Shown here one piece after another: positions 15,484-24,820 of a stretch of DNA of 64,000 nt (the stretch's first letter is position 1; each line of letters opens with the position of its first letter). The position numbers were made by a program, and so were the translations under genes. Below the pieces are notes generated by a model. That model worked only from the letters and a program-made list of their open reading frames with translations, did no database searches and was not told where the DNA came from. This stretch comes from Dyadobacter sp. Leaf189 (lineage in GTDB: Bacteria > Bacteroidota > Bacteroidia > Cytophagales > Spirosomataceae): contig NZ_LMPS01000001.1 in the NCBI RefSeq assembly GCF_001424405.1, positions 679,999 to 743,998 of the forward strand, read 5' to 3'.

Positions 15484-18251
15484 AGAAACTTTTACCACTT
15501 ATTTTCCTCATCAGTCTATCGTTCTTTCCAAGTATTACCCGGGCGCAAAGTGTAGCCGATAAGAAAATCACCGTTAAACTGGACTCTGCCCGGTTTGGTG
15601 AATTCGTGCAGGTCGTCGAAGCGCAAACGGGATACTACTTTTATTACGATCCCAGCAAGTTCGACAGCCTTACGCTCGACCTGAATGTAAATAACCTCAC
15701 AATCCGCGAAGTGCTTGATCAGGTTTTCAGGGGATCGGAATTCGAATATGCGATTGACGCGCAAAGACGGATATACATTACCCAGGGGCCGCGGATCATT
15801 ACCCAGCTTACACCCGGATTATTTGAACCTGATAAAGGCAGCGATAATGATTCCATTTCCTACGCCGGTCCGGGCGACGATGCGAAGGAAAAGCTGCTTT
15901 CTACCGCTGAAAGCAAGCTGCACGAAATTGGTATCCGAAAACATCGCATTACGCCAGGCAATTCCACCATTACGGGGTATGTAAGAAATGCAGTAACGGG
16001 CGAGCCTGTCATCGGCGCGGCTGTTTTTATTGCTTCCCCTTCCATTGGCGTTACAACCGACGCGCTCGGCTTTTATGCATTAACTATCCCGCGCGGCAAG
16101 CAGGTAGTCAGGATCAGAAGCACCGGAATGCGGGAAACGCGGCGCCAGGTAATGCTTTATTCAGATGGTAAGCTGGATATCGAAATGCGTGAAAGTGTGG
16201 TAGCACTGAAAGAAGTTTCGGTAAAAGCCGGAATGGACAGGAACGTGGTAGGTACGCAAATGGGGACTGTGAAGCTCACTATTAAAAACCTCAAACAGGT
16301 ACCGACGGTTTTCGGGGAAACAGATTTACTCCGCACGATACTCACATTACCGGGCATTAAGTCGGTAGGGGAGAATAGTACGGGGTTGAATGTACGCGGT
16401 GGCTCCACAGACCAGAACCTGATCCAGTATAACGATGCTGTTATCTATAATCCGTCGCACCTTTTCGGCTTTTTCTCTGCATTCAATCCGGATGTACTGA
16501 AAGATGTAGAACTGTACAAAAGTACCATTCCGGCCAGGTTCGGCGGGCGGTTGTCGTCTGTTCTGGATATCAATAGTCGTGATGGTAACAAAAAGAAATT
16601 CGTAGCCTCAGGCGGGATCGGGCTGGTAACCGGCCGGCTTACATTGGAAGGGCCGATCGTGAAAGACAAAACGTCGTTTTTACTGGGCGGACGCTCTACT
16701 TACTCCAACTGGGTTATCAAGGCGCTGGATAATGAGAATTATAACAAAAGCTCAGCCTCATTTTACGATATCAACCTGCACGTCAGTCACGAGATCAATG
16801 AGAAAAACAGCTTGTTCCTGACGGGCTACACAAGCGACGACCGGTTCAGGTTGTTTGGAGATACCTTGTATACTTATCAAAACCAGCTTGCTTCGTTGAA
16901 ATGGAAGCACACATTCAATTCGAAGCTATATAGTGTATTCACGGCTTCGCACAGCAAGTACCAGTACGCAATGAATGCGAAAGGATTACCGCTGAATGCA
17001 TTTGATCTTAAATTTGACATTAATCAATCCAACTTCAAGGCGGACTTTAGCTATAATCTCGATCCACGGCATACCCTTGAATTCGGGCTCAGCAGCATTT
17101 ATTATAAGTTGCATCCGGGCTCATTCAAACCCGCTACCGCCGAGTCGCTGATTGTGCCCGACGAGCTGGAAGCCGAGCAGGCTGTTGAAAGTGCATTGTA
17201 CCTGGAAGATAAATTTGAGGTTAGTCCGCGCCTTTCCATTTCGGCAGGTCTGCGTTTTTCACTTTTTCAATACCTGGGCCCAAGAAATGTAAACACCTAT
17301 GTGGCCGGCCTTCCGATCGAATACATTTATCAGAATGGTGTAAGACAGTATAAGTCGGGTGAAAATATCAAGACTTACGGCGGACCTGAGTACCGTGCTT
17401 CCGTCCGTTACAGCGTTTTTGATAACCTGTCCCTCAAAGTAAGCTACAACACGCTGCGGCAGTACATTCATTTGCTTACCAATACAATGACCGTTTCGCC
17501 AACGGATATCTGGAAGCTGAGCGACCCTTATATCAAGCCGCAGATCGGGGACCAGATCTCAGTCGGACTTTACCGCAATTTCAGGGGCAACAAAATAGAG
17601 GTATCCCTGGAAGGTTATTACAAAAACATACAGAATTTCCTGGATTATAAAGGTGGCGATTCGCTGATCATGAACCATAATATCGAAGCCGCCGTGCTCA
17701 ATACGAAAGCAAAAGCTTATGGTGTCGAATTCATGATCAAGAAAATGACAGGTAAGCTGAATGGCTGGCTGGGCTACACTTATGCCCGGACATTGTTGCG
17801 GGCAATTGACCGCGAGTCGCCGGATGCGCCGAATGACGGTAACTTCTACCCGAGCAATTACGATAAGCCGCACGATTTTACCCTAATCTCCAACTACCGC
17901 TTCTCACACAGGTTCAGTGTTTCATTCAACTTTACTTACAGCACCGGCCGGCCTTATACCCCGCCAATCGGCAAGTACCTGATCGACGGCGCACAGCGGG
18001 TTTACTATGCAGACCGCAACCAGTTCCGTATCCCGGATTACTACCGAACCGACGTGTCAATGAATATTGAAGGAAATCACAGGATCAAAAAGCTGGCGCA
18101 CAGTTCCTGGACACTGGCGGTTTACAACTTGCTGGGCAGGAAGAACCCGACCTCGGTGTATTTTCAGACAGTTGGCGGAAGGGTAAATGGATACCAGCTT
18201 TCCATATTTGGCCAGCCAATTCCTACGGTTACATACAATTTCAGATTTTAA
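15480..18251 (+). CDS. TonB-dependent receptor with STN and carboxypeptidase-regulatory domains
   Basis: Large outer-membrane transporter (923 residues). In order: signal peptide (1 to about 22); STN signalling domain (about 28-95, 'KITVKLDSARFGEFVQVVEA' and 'LTIREVLDQVFRGSEFEYAI'); a linker; a CarboxypepD_reg-like beta-sandwich (about 163-235, GYVRNAVTGEPVIGAAVFI); a plug domain (about 265-365, with 'LPGIKSVGENSTGLNVRGGS'); and a beta-barrel to the C-terminal Phe (VTYNFRF). The presence of an STN domain usually means signalling to a trans-envelope anti-sigma factor, but no such gene is next to it. It begins inside the stop of the preceding gene and leads into DUF4249 and MG2 genes, a combination found together in Bacteroidota. 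The ligand is unknown. Confidence 0.9.
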   Translation: MKKLLPLIFLISLSFFPSITRAQSVADKKITVKLDSARFGEFVQVVEAQTGYYFYYDPSKFDSLTLDLNVNNLTIREVLDQVFRGSEFEYAIDAQRRIYITQGPRIITQLTPGLFEPDKGSDNDSISYAGPGDDAKEKLLSTAESKLHEIGIRKHRITPGNSTITGYVRNAVTGEPVIGAAVFIASPSIGVTTDALGFYALTIPRGKQVVRIRSTGMRETRRQVMLYSDGKLDIEMRESVVALKEVSVKAGMDRNVVGTQMGTVKLTIKNLKQVPTVFGETDLLRTILTLPGIKSVGENSTGLNVRGGSTDQNLIQYNDAVIYNPSHLFGFFSAFNPDVLKDVELYKSTIPARFGGRLSSVLDINSRDGNKKKFVASGGIGLVTGRLTLEGPIVKDKTSFLLGGRSTYSNWVIKALDNENYNKSSASFYDINLHVSHEINEKNSLFLTGYTSDDRFRLFGDTLYTYQNQLASLKWKHTFNSKLYSVFTASHSKYQYAMNAKGLPLNAFDLKFDINQSNFKADFSYNLDPRHTLEFGLSSIYYKLHPGSFKPATAESLIVPDELEAEQAVESALYLEDKFEVSPRLSISAGLRFSLFQYLGPRNVNTYVAGLPIEYIYQNGVRQYKSGENIKTYGGPEYRASVRYSVFDNLSLKVSYNTLRQYIHLLTNTMTVSPTDIWKLSDPYIKPQIGDQISVGLYRNFRGNKIEVSLEGYYKNIQNFLDYKGGDSLIMNHNIEAAVLNTKAKAYGVEFMIKKMTGKLNGWLGYTYARTLLRAIDRESPDAPNDGNFYPSNYDKPHDFTLISNYRFSHRFSVSFNFTYSTGRPYTPPIGKYLIDGAQRVYYADRNQFRIPDYYRTDVSMNIEGNHRIKKLAHSSWTLAVYNLLGRKNPTSVYFQTVGGRVNGYQLSIFGQPIPTVTYNFRF

Positions 18252-18264
18252 GAAAACAACATAT

Positions 18265-19389
18265 ATGCGATACTGGTTATTTAAACTTGGCTTTTTTGCG
18301 CTGCTGCTTATTCTGGACAGTTGCGTTGAGCCTTTTTCACCGCCCGAGGTCAACTCTGTTGAAAAGTACCTCGTAGTAGACGGTTTCCTGAATGTAGGAC
18401 AGGATACAAGCCGGATTGAGCTGCGGCAGACGCAGAATGTAAGTGAGCCAACAGTCAATCTGAGCGTTGAAGGCGCCATTATTACCGCGGAATCGGAGAC
18501 GGGTGAGAGCTATAACTTCACAGAAGCCGGCAGGGGATTGTACCTTCTTCCGCCTCAGCAATACAATGAGAATACGAAATACAGGCTGCGGATCAACTTA
18601 TTTGGAAAAGAGTATTTGTCCGAATACGTGGAGGTTACCAAGACACCCCCGATTGACAGCCTGGCCAGCCGCTTTGATGCGGGGCAGGATGCAATGATTT
18701 TTTACGTAAATACCCACGATCCCAATAACAACACGCATTTCTACAGATGGAAGTTTGAAGAAACCTGGGAATACAGGTCTGCTTACTATTCTTACCTCGA
18801 AGTTGTTGATAAAAAGATTGTGACCCGGAGTAAGGATATTAATCAATGCTGGGGAAGTATGCGATCGGGAAGTATCCTCCTGGGATCCACAATCAAGCTG
18901 AGCAGTGATATAATCAAGGATCTTCCGCTGTTCAAAGTCCCGGTATCAACCAACAAGCTTTACATCAGATACAGTGTGCTGGTGCGGCAGTATGCGCTTT
19001 CCCGGGAAGCATTTGAGTATTGGACAAGTCTTTCCAAAACAACCCAGGGGACAGGAAGCCTGTTTGATCCTCAACCTTCACAGGTTACCGGTAACATCCA
19101 TAATGTAAAAGATTCCAAAGACCTGGTATTCGGCTATTTCAGTGCAGCTACCGAACAAACAAAGCGGCTTACCATTGCGCCGCACCTGGGCAATTTTCCA
19201 CGCTGTATGCCGCCCGATACATTTGATATTGTCTGCCGACCAAACAGTGACAGGCAATGTGCGCTGGAAACAGCCGCGCTGTTAATGTCTTTCGGAGGAG
19301 AACGGGCAGAGTACATACTGGGCGCGCCGGCCAGCTGCATTGATTGCAGGACACAAGGCGGAACAACTACAAAACCAACTTTTTGGTAG
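18265..19389 (+). CDS. DUF4249-family lipoprotein
   Basis: Surface or periplasmic lipoprotein, 374 residues. The preferred start is the ATG at 18265, which gives a clean lipoprotein signal (hydrophobic core LFKLGFFALLLIL, lipobox LDSC); a longer reading from 18187 overlaps the receptor gene and destroys the signal. The body matches the DUF4249 pattern: EKYLVVDGFLNVGQDTSRIELRQ near the start, a Carboxypep-like beta region, and a Cys-rich C-terminus (CMPPDTFDIVCRPNSDRQC, CIDC). DUF4249 genes accompany STN-type TonB receptors in this phylum, and a role as the receptor's surface lid or partner is suggested by that association. It starts 13 bp after the receptor stop. Confidence 0.85.
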   Translation: MRYWLFKLGFFALLLILDSCVEPFSPPEVNSVEKYLVVDGFLNVGQDTSRIELRQTQNVSEPTVNLSVEGAIITAESETGESYNFTEAGRGLYLLPPQQYNENTKYRLRINLFGKEYLSEYVEVTKTPPIDSLASRFDAGQDAMIFYVNTHDPNNNTHFYRWKFEETWEYRSAYYSYLEVVDKKIVTRSKDINQCWGSMRSGSILLGSTIKLSSDIIKDLPLFKVPVSTNKLYIRYSVLVRQYALSREAFEYWTSLSKTTQGTGSLFDPQPSQVTGNIHNVKDSKDLVFGYFSAATEQTKRLTIAPHLGNFPRCMPPDTFDIVCRPNSDRQCALETAALLMSFGGERAEYILGAPASCIDCRTQGGTTTKPTFW

Positions 19390-19409
19390 CTATTAATACA
19401 GCGCAACTC

Positions 19410-21818
19410 ATGTGTAAACTCGCGAGGTTCTTTATTCATATCTTTTTGCTGATCGCATTTCCGCTCGCTGCGAGCGCGCAGGAAGATCCTATGGTTACTT
19501 CTATGAAGCAGCGCTTTGATTTATATACAGGGCGCGCTGTGCAGGAAAAGCTGTATGTGCATTTGGACAGGCCTTTTTATCTGGTCGGAGAAACGCTCTG
19601 GTTCAAAGCGTACCTGCTCAATGGCGCCACACACCGGTTCCTTGATCTGAGCAAAGTAGGTTATCTGGAAATTTTGGATCTGGATAACAACCCGGTCGTG
19701 CAAACCAAATTCTCCATGCGGGAAGGGAAGGGGAATGGAGCAGTGATACTGCCCGCTGCGATTATCAGCGGAAATTACAAAGTGCGCTGCTATACCAACT
19801 GGATGAAGAATTTTGGTGCAGATCAGTTTTTTGAAAGTACAGTGTCCATTGTCAATCCATTTGTCAGGTTCGAGCCCGACCGTACCGTGAAAGGTGAAAG
19901 CAAGTACGATGTACAATTCTTCCCGGAAGGCGGACGGCTGGTTCAGGGGCTGGAAAGTAAAATCGCATTCCGTGCAGTCGCGGCCGATGGAAAGGGAATC
20001 CGGTTTAATGGAGCTATTGTCAATGCGCAGAATGATACCATTCAGAAATTTACGCCGTCAATTAATGGAATAGGCAGTTTTACATTTACCCCAAGGGAAA
20101 GCGAGACTTACAAGGCTTACGTTACCGATTCAAAAGGCACCCGAGCAGAGTATGCCCTTCCCGCAGTTGAGGGACAGGGCTTTGTAATGCAGGTAAAGGA
20201 TTCGACGGACCAGTGGCTCAAAGTGTCCGTAACTGCAAAGCTGAACACCGACGAGCCCGTATACGTTTACATGCTTGCGCACACCCGGCAGGTAAATCCG
20301 GTGATCGAGAAAAAGCCGCTGATAAGAAACAGGACGTTTTTCCTGGTTGATAAAACCAAGTTGGGCGAAGGGATTTCGCATATCACGATTTTCAATGAGA
20401 AAGTGAAGCCGGTTTGTGAGCGGCTGTATTTCAAGCGGCCCCAGAGTAAGCTCGACCTGGAAGCAAATTTGGCTAAAACATTTATCACCCGCGAAAAAGT
20501 CGCGCTGAACCTTACCGCGAATGTAGCTGCGGCGGCTGATCAGATGACAAACCTGTCAGTGGCTATTTACCTCGAAGATTCCATTCACGCCGATCCTCAG
20601 CAGGATATCGCAAGTTACCTCTGGCTCAATTCCGATTTAAAAGGAACTATTGAATCACCCGGTTATTATTTCAGCAATGTTAACAGGGATACCGATCAGC
20701 AGCTCGATAATTTAATGCTTACGCACGGCTGGCGCAGGTTGAAGTGGGAGAATGTATTCGGTAACCAGCCGCCCAAATATGAAAATGTGCCTGAATACGA
20801 CGGCCACTTCATTACGGGTCGCATTGTGAGCAGGGAAGACGGAACTCCGGCCAAAGGAAAAGATGCATTCCTGGCCGCGCTCGACGTTCCGGCGAGGTTA
20901 TATGTTGCGCAAAGTGATCAGAATGGAAAGGTAACCTTTGAAGTGCGCCGCTTTGAAGGACCGAAGGAGATCACGGTACAAACCAATCTCGCAATGGATT
21001 CAACTTATAAGTTCGAGATCGCGAGTCCGTTTTCCAAGCAGTTTTCCGGTAATGCGCTGCCCGGTTTCTTTTTTGACAAAACCCTGGAAAACCAGTTACT
21101 GACACGCACGATCAATATGCAAACCGGCAACTCCTATCTGCCCCGGGTTTATACGCAGAAGAAAGCTACATTAATTGATTCGGTCGCATTCTTTGGTGTT
21201 CCCGATGAGAAGTATTTCCTCGATGATTTCACCCGCTTTCCAACAATGGAAGAGGTTTTGCGGGAATATGTAAAAGGAGTATTGGTGAGAAGAAGACAGA
21301 AAGAGTATCATTTCAGGATGATAGACAAGCTTTTGCCAAACACTTACTATGATACCGATCCCCTGATCCTGGTGGACGGAATTCCCGTGTTTGACGCGGA
21401 CAAGATCATTGAATTTGACCCATTGAAGGTGAAAAAAATAGAAGTACTGAACTCACGGTACTTCCTGGGGCCGCTGACATTTACCGGAATTGTAACCTTT
21501 ACGACTTACGGGAATGATCTGGGCGGGTTTGAGCTGGATCCGAAAGTGCTAGTTCTGCCTTACGAAGGCGTGCAGGCGCAACGCGAGTTTTATGCTCCCA
21601 AATACGATGCAGCCAGCGCAAACAGCCGCATTCCCGATTTTCGCAACCTGCTCCACTGGGCACCGAATGTAGTGACCGACAAAAGCGGAAAAGCGGCGCT
21701 TGAATTTTACACCTCCGACCAAACAGGTAAGTACCAGGTTGTGATCCAAGGAATTACACCAGCTGGCGTGGCAGGTAGCAAGCAGTTTTCTTTCGAGGTC
21801 AACAAAAGAAATTTCTGA
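19410..21818 (+). CDS. MG2-domain (alpha-2-macroglobulin-like) exported protein
   Basis: 802-residue exported protein (signal peptide about 1-23, ending ASAQ) with macroglobulin-type beta domains. The mark is the MG2 motif in KLYVHLDRPFYLVGETLWFKAYLLNG near the N-terminus, followed by further beta-sandwich segments. A TonB-plug-like stretch near the C-terminus (ILVDGIPVFDADKIIEFDPLKVKKIEVL) is typical of this Bacteroidota subfamily, and the protein closes with a beta-rich end (YTSDQTGKYQVVIQGITPAG). No thioester CxEQ motif is visible, so it is unlikely to trap proteases covalently. The ATG at 19410 is chosen because it directly opens the signal peptide. It is the last gene of the receptor/DUF4249 cluster. 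Confidence 0.82.
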   Translation: MCKLARFFIHIFLLIAFPLAASAQEDPMVTSMKQRFDLYTGRAVQEKLYVHLDRPFYLVGETLWFKAYLLNGATHRFLDLSKVGYLEILDLDNNPVVQTKFSMREGKGNGAVILPAAIISGNYKVRCYTNWMKNFGADQFFESTVSIVNPFVRFEPDRTVKGESKYDVQFFPEGGRLVQGLESKIAFRAVAADGKGIRFNGAIVNAQNDTIQKFTPSINGIGSFTFTPRESETYKAYVTDSKGTRAEYALPAVEGQGFVMQVKDSTDQWLKVSVTAKLNTDEPVYVYMLAHTRQVNPVIEKKPLIRNRTFFLVDKTKLGEGISHITIFNEKVKPVCERLYFKRPQSKLDLEANLAKTFITREKVALNLTANVAAAADQMTNLSVAIYLEDSIHADPQQDIASYLWLNSDLKGTIESPGYYFSNVNRDTDQQLDNLMLTHGWRRLKWENVFGNQPPKYENVPEYDGHFITGRIVSREDGTPAKGKDAFLAALDVPARLYVAQSDQNGKVTFEVRRFEGPKEITVQTNLAMDSTYKFEIASPFSKQFSGNALPGFFFDKTLENQLLTRTINMQTGNSYLPRVYTQKKATLIDSVAFFGVPDEKYFLDDFTRFPTMEEVLREYVKGVLVRRRQKEYHFRMIDKLLPNTYYDTDPLILVDGIPVFDADKIIEFDPLKVKKIEVLNSRYFLGPLTFTGIVTFTTYGNDLGGFELDPKVLVLPYEGVQAQREFYAPKYDAASANSRIPDFRNLLHWAPNVVTDKSGKAALEFYTSDQTGKYQVVIQGITPAGVAGSKQFSFEVNKRNF

Positions 21819-21823
21819 TCAGG

Positions 21824-22285
21824 TCAGATATAAAATTCAGAGGTATGCTTGATCTCTTTCAGTACGAAAGTGCTGTTCAGCACGCCGATATTGTCGATTT
21901 TGGATAGCTTGTATTTGACGAAATCGTGGTATTCGTCGAGACTGGATACATTGATTTTAAGTAAAAAATCCACTTGCCCCGCCATGTGGTAACATTCCTG
22001 TACTTCATCCAGGTTCTGGATTTCCTGCTCAAACTTCTCGATAAAAGCTTCATTATGGTACCGCATTGACACCTGACAAATGGTGGTAACGTGGCGGTTG
22101 ATCAGCTTTTTGTCGAGGATAGCCACATAGTGTTTGATGTAGCCAAGACTTTCCAGCCGCCTGATCCGCTCGTAGACCGGGGATATCGTCAGATTTAGCA
22201 TCGTAGCGATTTCCTTGGTCGTTTTTTTTGCATCTTTTTGAAGAATGCGGAGGATTTTGGTATCGATTTTGTCCAACTGTTCCAT
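21824..22285 (-). CDS. Lrp/AsnC-family transcriptional regulator
   Basis: 153-residue feast/famine regulator. An N-terminal winged helix-turn-helix (about 5-60: LDKIDTKILRILQKDAKKTTKEIATMLNLT, then SPVYERIRRLESLGYI) precedes a C-terminal RAM ligand-binding domain (about 68-150), with the aspartate/glycine turns ECYHMAGQVDFLLKI that bind amino acids in relatives. It is divergent from the threonine dehydrogenase/kbl genes, 168 bp away. That arrangement fits control of threonine or glycine catabolism by an amino acid, as Lrp does for tdh-kbl in enterobacteria. The target is inferred from position. It converges on the MG2 gene with only 5 bp between the stops. Confidence 0.92.
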   Translation of the reverse strand: MEQLDKIDTKILRILQKDAKKTTKEIATMLNLTISPVYERIRRLESLGYIKHYVAILDKKLINRHVTTICQVSMRYHNEAFIEKFEQEIQNLDEVQECYHMAGQVDFLLKINVSSLDEYHDFVKYKLSKIDNIGVLNSTFVLKEIKHTSEFYI

Positions 22286-22453
22286 GGTGCAATAATATTT
22301 GCTGCTGCAAGGTAAGCTGTGGCAGCTAAAAAGTGATTTTTACCAAAAAATAATCATTGTGCGGTAAAGTTTCCTGCTGAATGTGCTGTTTGTTGAAAAT
22401 AAATTTCTTAAACGGCAAATTGCAAGTGATTTATGCTTTAAACAAGAATCCCT

Positions 22454-23407
22454 ATGAAGTCAGAAAATGTTTTGGTAATCGGGGCAAATGGTCAGATCGG
22501 TTCTGTTTTGGTGGAGTACCTGCGGGAGATCTATGGGATCAATCACGTTGTAGCCTCCGACCTTCGCAAACCGGAATTGGAAAAAGGCATTTTTGAGCTG
22601 CTCGACGCGACAGACGCAAATGCGCTTGCGGCGATTGTGAAAAAACATAAGGTTACCCAGATTTATCATCTGGCCGCGATCCTCTCTGCGAAAGGCGAGC
22701 AGGAACCTTTGAAAACCTGGCACATTAACATGCAGACTTACTTCAATGTGCTGGAAGTTGCAAGAGAAAATGACGTTCAGAAAATATTCTATCCGAGCTC
22801 GATCGCGGTCTTCGGCGACCAGGTTGATGTGCGGGCAGAACAATGGTCTTACCTGGATCCGGGCACCGTTTACGGGATCAGCAAGGCCGCTGGGGAAAAC
22901 TGGTCGAATTACTATTTTAAAAGATACGGGCTGGATATCCGCTCAATCCGTTATCCCGGCATTATCGGCTACCAATCCATGCCGGGCGGAGGTACCACGG
23001 ATTATGCGGTCGACATTTACCACAAAGCAGTAAAGGGAGAGTTGTTTGAATGCTTTTTGAGGGAAGATACAACACTCCCGATGATCTATATCACCGATGC
23101 AATGGACGCAACAGTGCGGCTGATGGAAGCGCCGGCTGAGAAAATCACTGTCAGAACAGGATATAACCTGGCGGGAACCAGCTTTTCTCCAAGAGAGATC
23201 GCAGCCAGTATCAGCAAGTTCATTCCCGATTTCAGGATTACTTATAAGCCCGACTTCCGCCAGCAAATCGCAGAATCGTGGCCACAGGAAATTGACGATA
23301 CCCAGGCCAGAAAAGACTGGGGCTGGCGCGCATCTTACAACCTCGACAAGATGACAGAGGAGATGATCAAAGAGCTGACCATCAAGTACAAGCCGGTAAA
23401 GCACTAG
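22454..23407 (+). CDS. L-threonine 3-dehydrogenase, short-chain (epimerase-like) type
   Basis: NAD-dependent oxidation of L-threonine to 2-amino-3-ketobutyrate by the extended-SDR type of enzyme, unrelated to the zinc-dependent Tdh of E. coli. It has a Rossmann motif IGANGQIGS (residues 9-17), an Asp ending the second strand (VVASDLRKP), PSSIAVFG with the catalytic Ser, and YGISK as the Tyr/Lys pair. PGIIGYQSMPGGGTTDYAVDIYHKAV is the signature that separates threonine dehydrogenases from UDP-glucose epimerases. The 317-residue length fits. kbl, which uses the product, follows on the same strand and strongly supports the assignment. The gap between the two is filled with an 8-bp-periodic repeat tract. 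Confidence 0.9.
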   Translation: MKSENVLVIGANGQIGSVLVEYLREIYGINHVVASDLRKPELEKGIFELLDATDANALAAIVKKHKVTQIYHLAAILSAKGEQEPLKTWHINMQTYFNVLEVARENDVQKIFYPSSIAVFGDQVDVRAEQWSYLDPGTVYGISKAAGENWSNYYFKRYGLDIRSIRYPGIIGYQSMPGGGTTDYAVDIYHKAVKGELFECFLREDTTLPMIYITDAMDATVRLMEAPAEKITVRTGYNLAGTSFSPREIAASISKFIPDFRITYKPDFRQQIAESWPQEIDDTQARKDWGWRASYNLDKMTEEMIKELTIKYKPVKH

Positions 23408-23424
23408 GTAAGTAAATCGAAGGT

Positions 23425-23530
23425 CTGGTGAGTTGTCAGGTCATTGGGTCATTAGGTCATTAAGTCATGCAGATCATTGACTAACTCACCAACTCGCTAA
23501 CTGGCTAACTATTCACTCATTCACTCATTC
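23425..23530. repeat. 8-bp-periodic repeat tract with inverted arms
   Basis: From 23439 the units read GGTCATTG, GGTCATTA, GGTCATTA, AGTCATGC. From 23483 to 23530 they read AACTCACC, AACTCGCT, AACTGGCT, AACTATTC, ACTCATTC, ACTCATTC. GGTGAGTTGTCA (23427-23438) pairs with TGAC-t-AACTCACC (23478-23490), so the transcript or single strand can fold into a stem with a 39-nt loop. No coding potential is seen. Confidence 0.85.
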
Positions 23531-23541
23531 AAAATTAAACC

Positions 23542-24729
23542 ATGTACGGATCTATTCAGGCAGAACTGGAAAAAGAGCTCGACGCTATCAAAGATGCGGG
23601 CTTATATAAAAAAGAGAGAGTGATCACCACGCCGCAGGCAGCAAGTATTGCTACTACTGACGGGAAAGATGTGCTTAACTTTTGTGCAAATAACTATCTC
23701 GGACTATCGTCACACCCGGAGGTCATTCAGGCGGGGATAGAAGCGATTCAAACGCACGGTTTTGGAATGTCGTCGGTGCGCTTTATCTGCGGTACCCAGG
23801 ACATTCATAAGGAACTTGAAAAGAAAACAGCCGAATTCCTGGGAACGGAAGATTGCATTTTGTACGCAGCTGCATTCGATGCAAATGGTGGTTTGTTTGA
23901 ACCTTTGCTGAACGAGCAGGACGCAATTATTTCCGATGAACTTAATCACGCCTCACTGATCGACGGTATCCGTTTATGCAAGGCAAAGCGCTTCCGCTAC
24001 AAACACAACGACATTTCAGACCTGGAAACACAGTTAAAGGATGCGGCAGGAAGCAGAAGAATCCTGATCGTAACTGACGGAGTGTTTTCAATGGACGGAA
24101 CCATCGCGCAGCTTGATAAGATCTGTGACCTGGCAGAACAATATGGGGCAATGGTCATGATAGACGAATGTCACGCCACCGGATTTATGGGAAAAACCGG
24201 CCGCGGCTCTCACGAATTCAGGAATGTAATGGGGCGCATTGATATCATTACGGGCACTTATGGTAAAGCATTGGGCGGCGCCTCGGGCGGTTTCACGGCG
24301 GCCAAAAAGGAAATCGTTGAAATCCTGCGTCAGCGTTCAAGACCCTATCTTTTTTCAAATACGCTCGCACCATCCATTGTCGGCGCGTCCATTAAGGTAC
24401 TTGACCTGCTCTCGTCTTCAACTGCGCTGCGTGATAAACTGGAAAAAAACACCGCTTATTTCCGCAAGGCGATGACGGAAGCGGGCTTCGATATTCTACC
24501 CGGCGAGCATCCGATTGTTCCTATCATGCTTTACGACGCCAAGCTTGCGCAGGAATTTGCTGCCAGGTTATTAGAAGAAGGAATTTACGTGATCGGCTTT
24601 TTCTACCCCGTTGTTCCGCAAGGGAAAGCAAGGATCCGCGTACAAATATCCGCCGGTCACGAGCAGGAACACCTAGAAAAAGCCGTAGCAGCTTTCACAA
24701 AGGTAGGGGTCGACTTGGGAGTTATTTAA
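23542..24729 (+). CDS. kbl: Glycine C-acetyltransferase (2-amino-3-ketobutyrate CoA ligase)
   Basis: PLP enzyme that splits 2-amino-3-ketobutyrate with CoA into glycine and acetyl-CoA, completing threonine breakdown started by the dehydrogenase upstream. The 395-residue length is close to the 398 of E. coli Kbl. Marks of the alpha-oxoamine synthase family are [64 protein letters not shown] and the PLP-lysine in [16 protein letters not shown]. It starts 12 bp after the octamer tract that separates it from its partner. The tract also means that its ribosome-binding region (AAAATTAAACC) is A-rich, without a Shine-Dalgarno. Confidence 0.95.
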   Translation: MYGSIQAELEKELDAIKDAGLYKKERVITTPQAASIATTDGKDVLNFCANNYLGLSSHPEVIQAGIEAIQTHGFGMSSVRFICGTQDIHKELEKKTAEFLGTEDCILYAAAFDANGGLFEPLLNEQDAIISDELNHASLIDGIRLCKAKRFRYKHNDISDLETQLKDAAGSRRILIVTDGVFSMDGTIAQLDKICDLAEQYGAMVMIDECHATGFMGKTGRGSHEFRNVMGRIDIITGTYGKALGGASGGFTAAKKEIVEILRQRSRPYLFSNTLAPSIVGASIKVLDLLSSSTALRDKLEKNTAYFRKAMTEAGFDILPGEHPIVPIMLYDAKLAQEFAARLLEEGIYVIGFFYPVVPQGKARIRVQISAGHEQEHLEKAVAAFTKVGVDLGVI

Positions 24730-24820
24730 AAAGGGAGGAAGGAGGAAGGGGAGGATGGAGGAAGGGAAAAATCTTCCTCCCTTTCTTCCCGTTCCTCCCT
24801 TTCCTCCCTTTCCTCCTTCT
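24728..24820. repeat. Long polypurine/polypyrimidine inverted repeat between converging genes
   Basis: A G/A tract (24728-24770, one T) is followed by a C/T tract (24773-24820). The perfect core is GGAGGAAG (24757-24764) and CTTCCTCC (24773-24780), with imperfect pairing beyond. It contains TTCCTCCCTTTCCTCC (24792-24807), shared with the tract at 13416. It fills the gap between kbl and the transglutaminase gene and may act as a terminator in both directions, though there is no clean T-run. Confidence 0.8.

Noticed and set aside
18187..18264. Longer start for the DUF4249 lipoprotein
   Set aside because: It overlaps the TonB receptor gene and puts 26 residues in front of a perfect lipoprotein signal.
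23425..23530. CRISPR array
   Set aside because: The unit is 8 bp without spacers and there are no cas genes.
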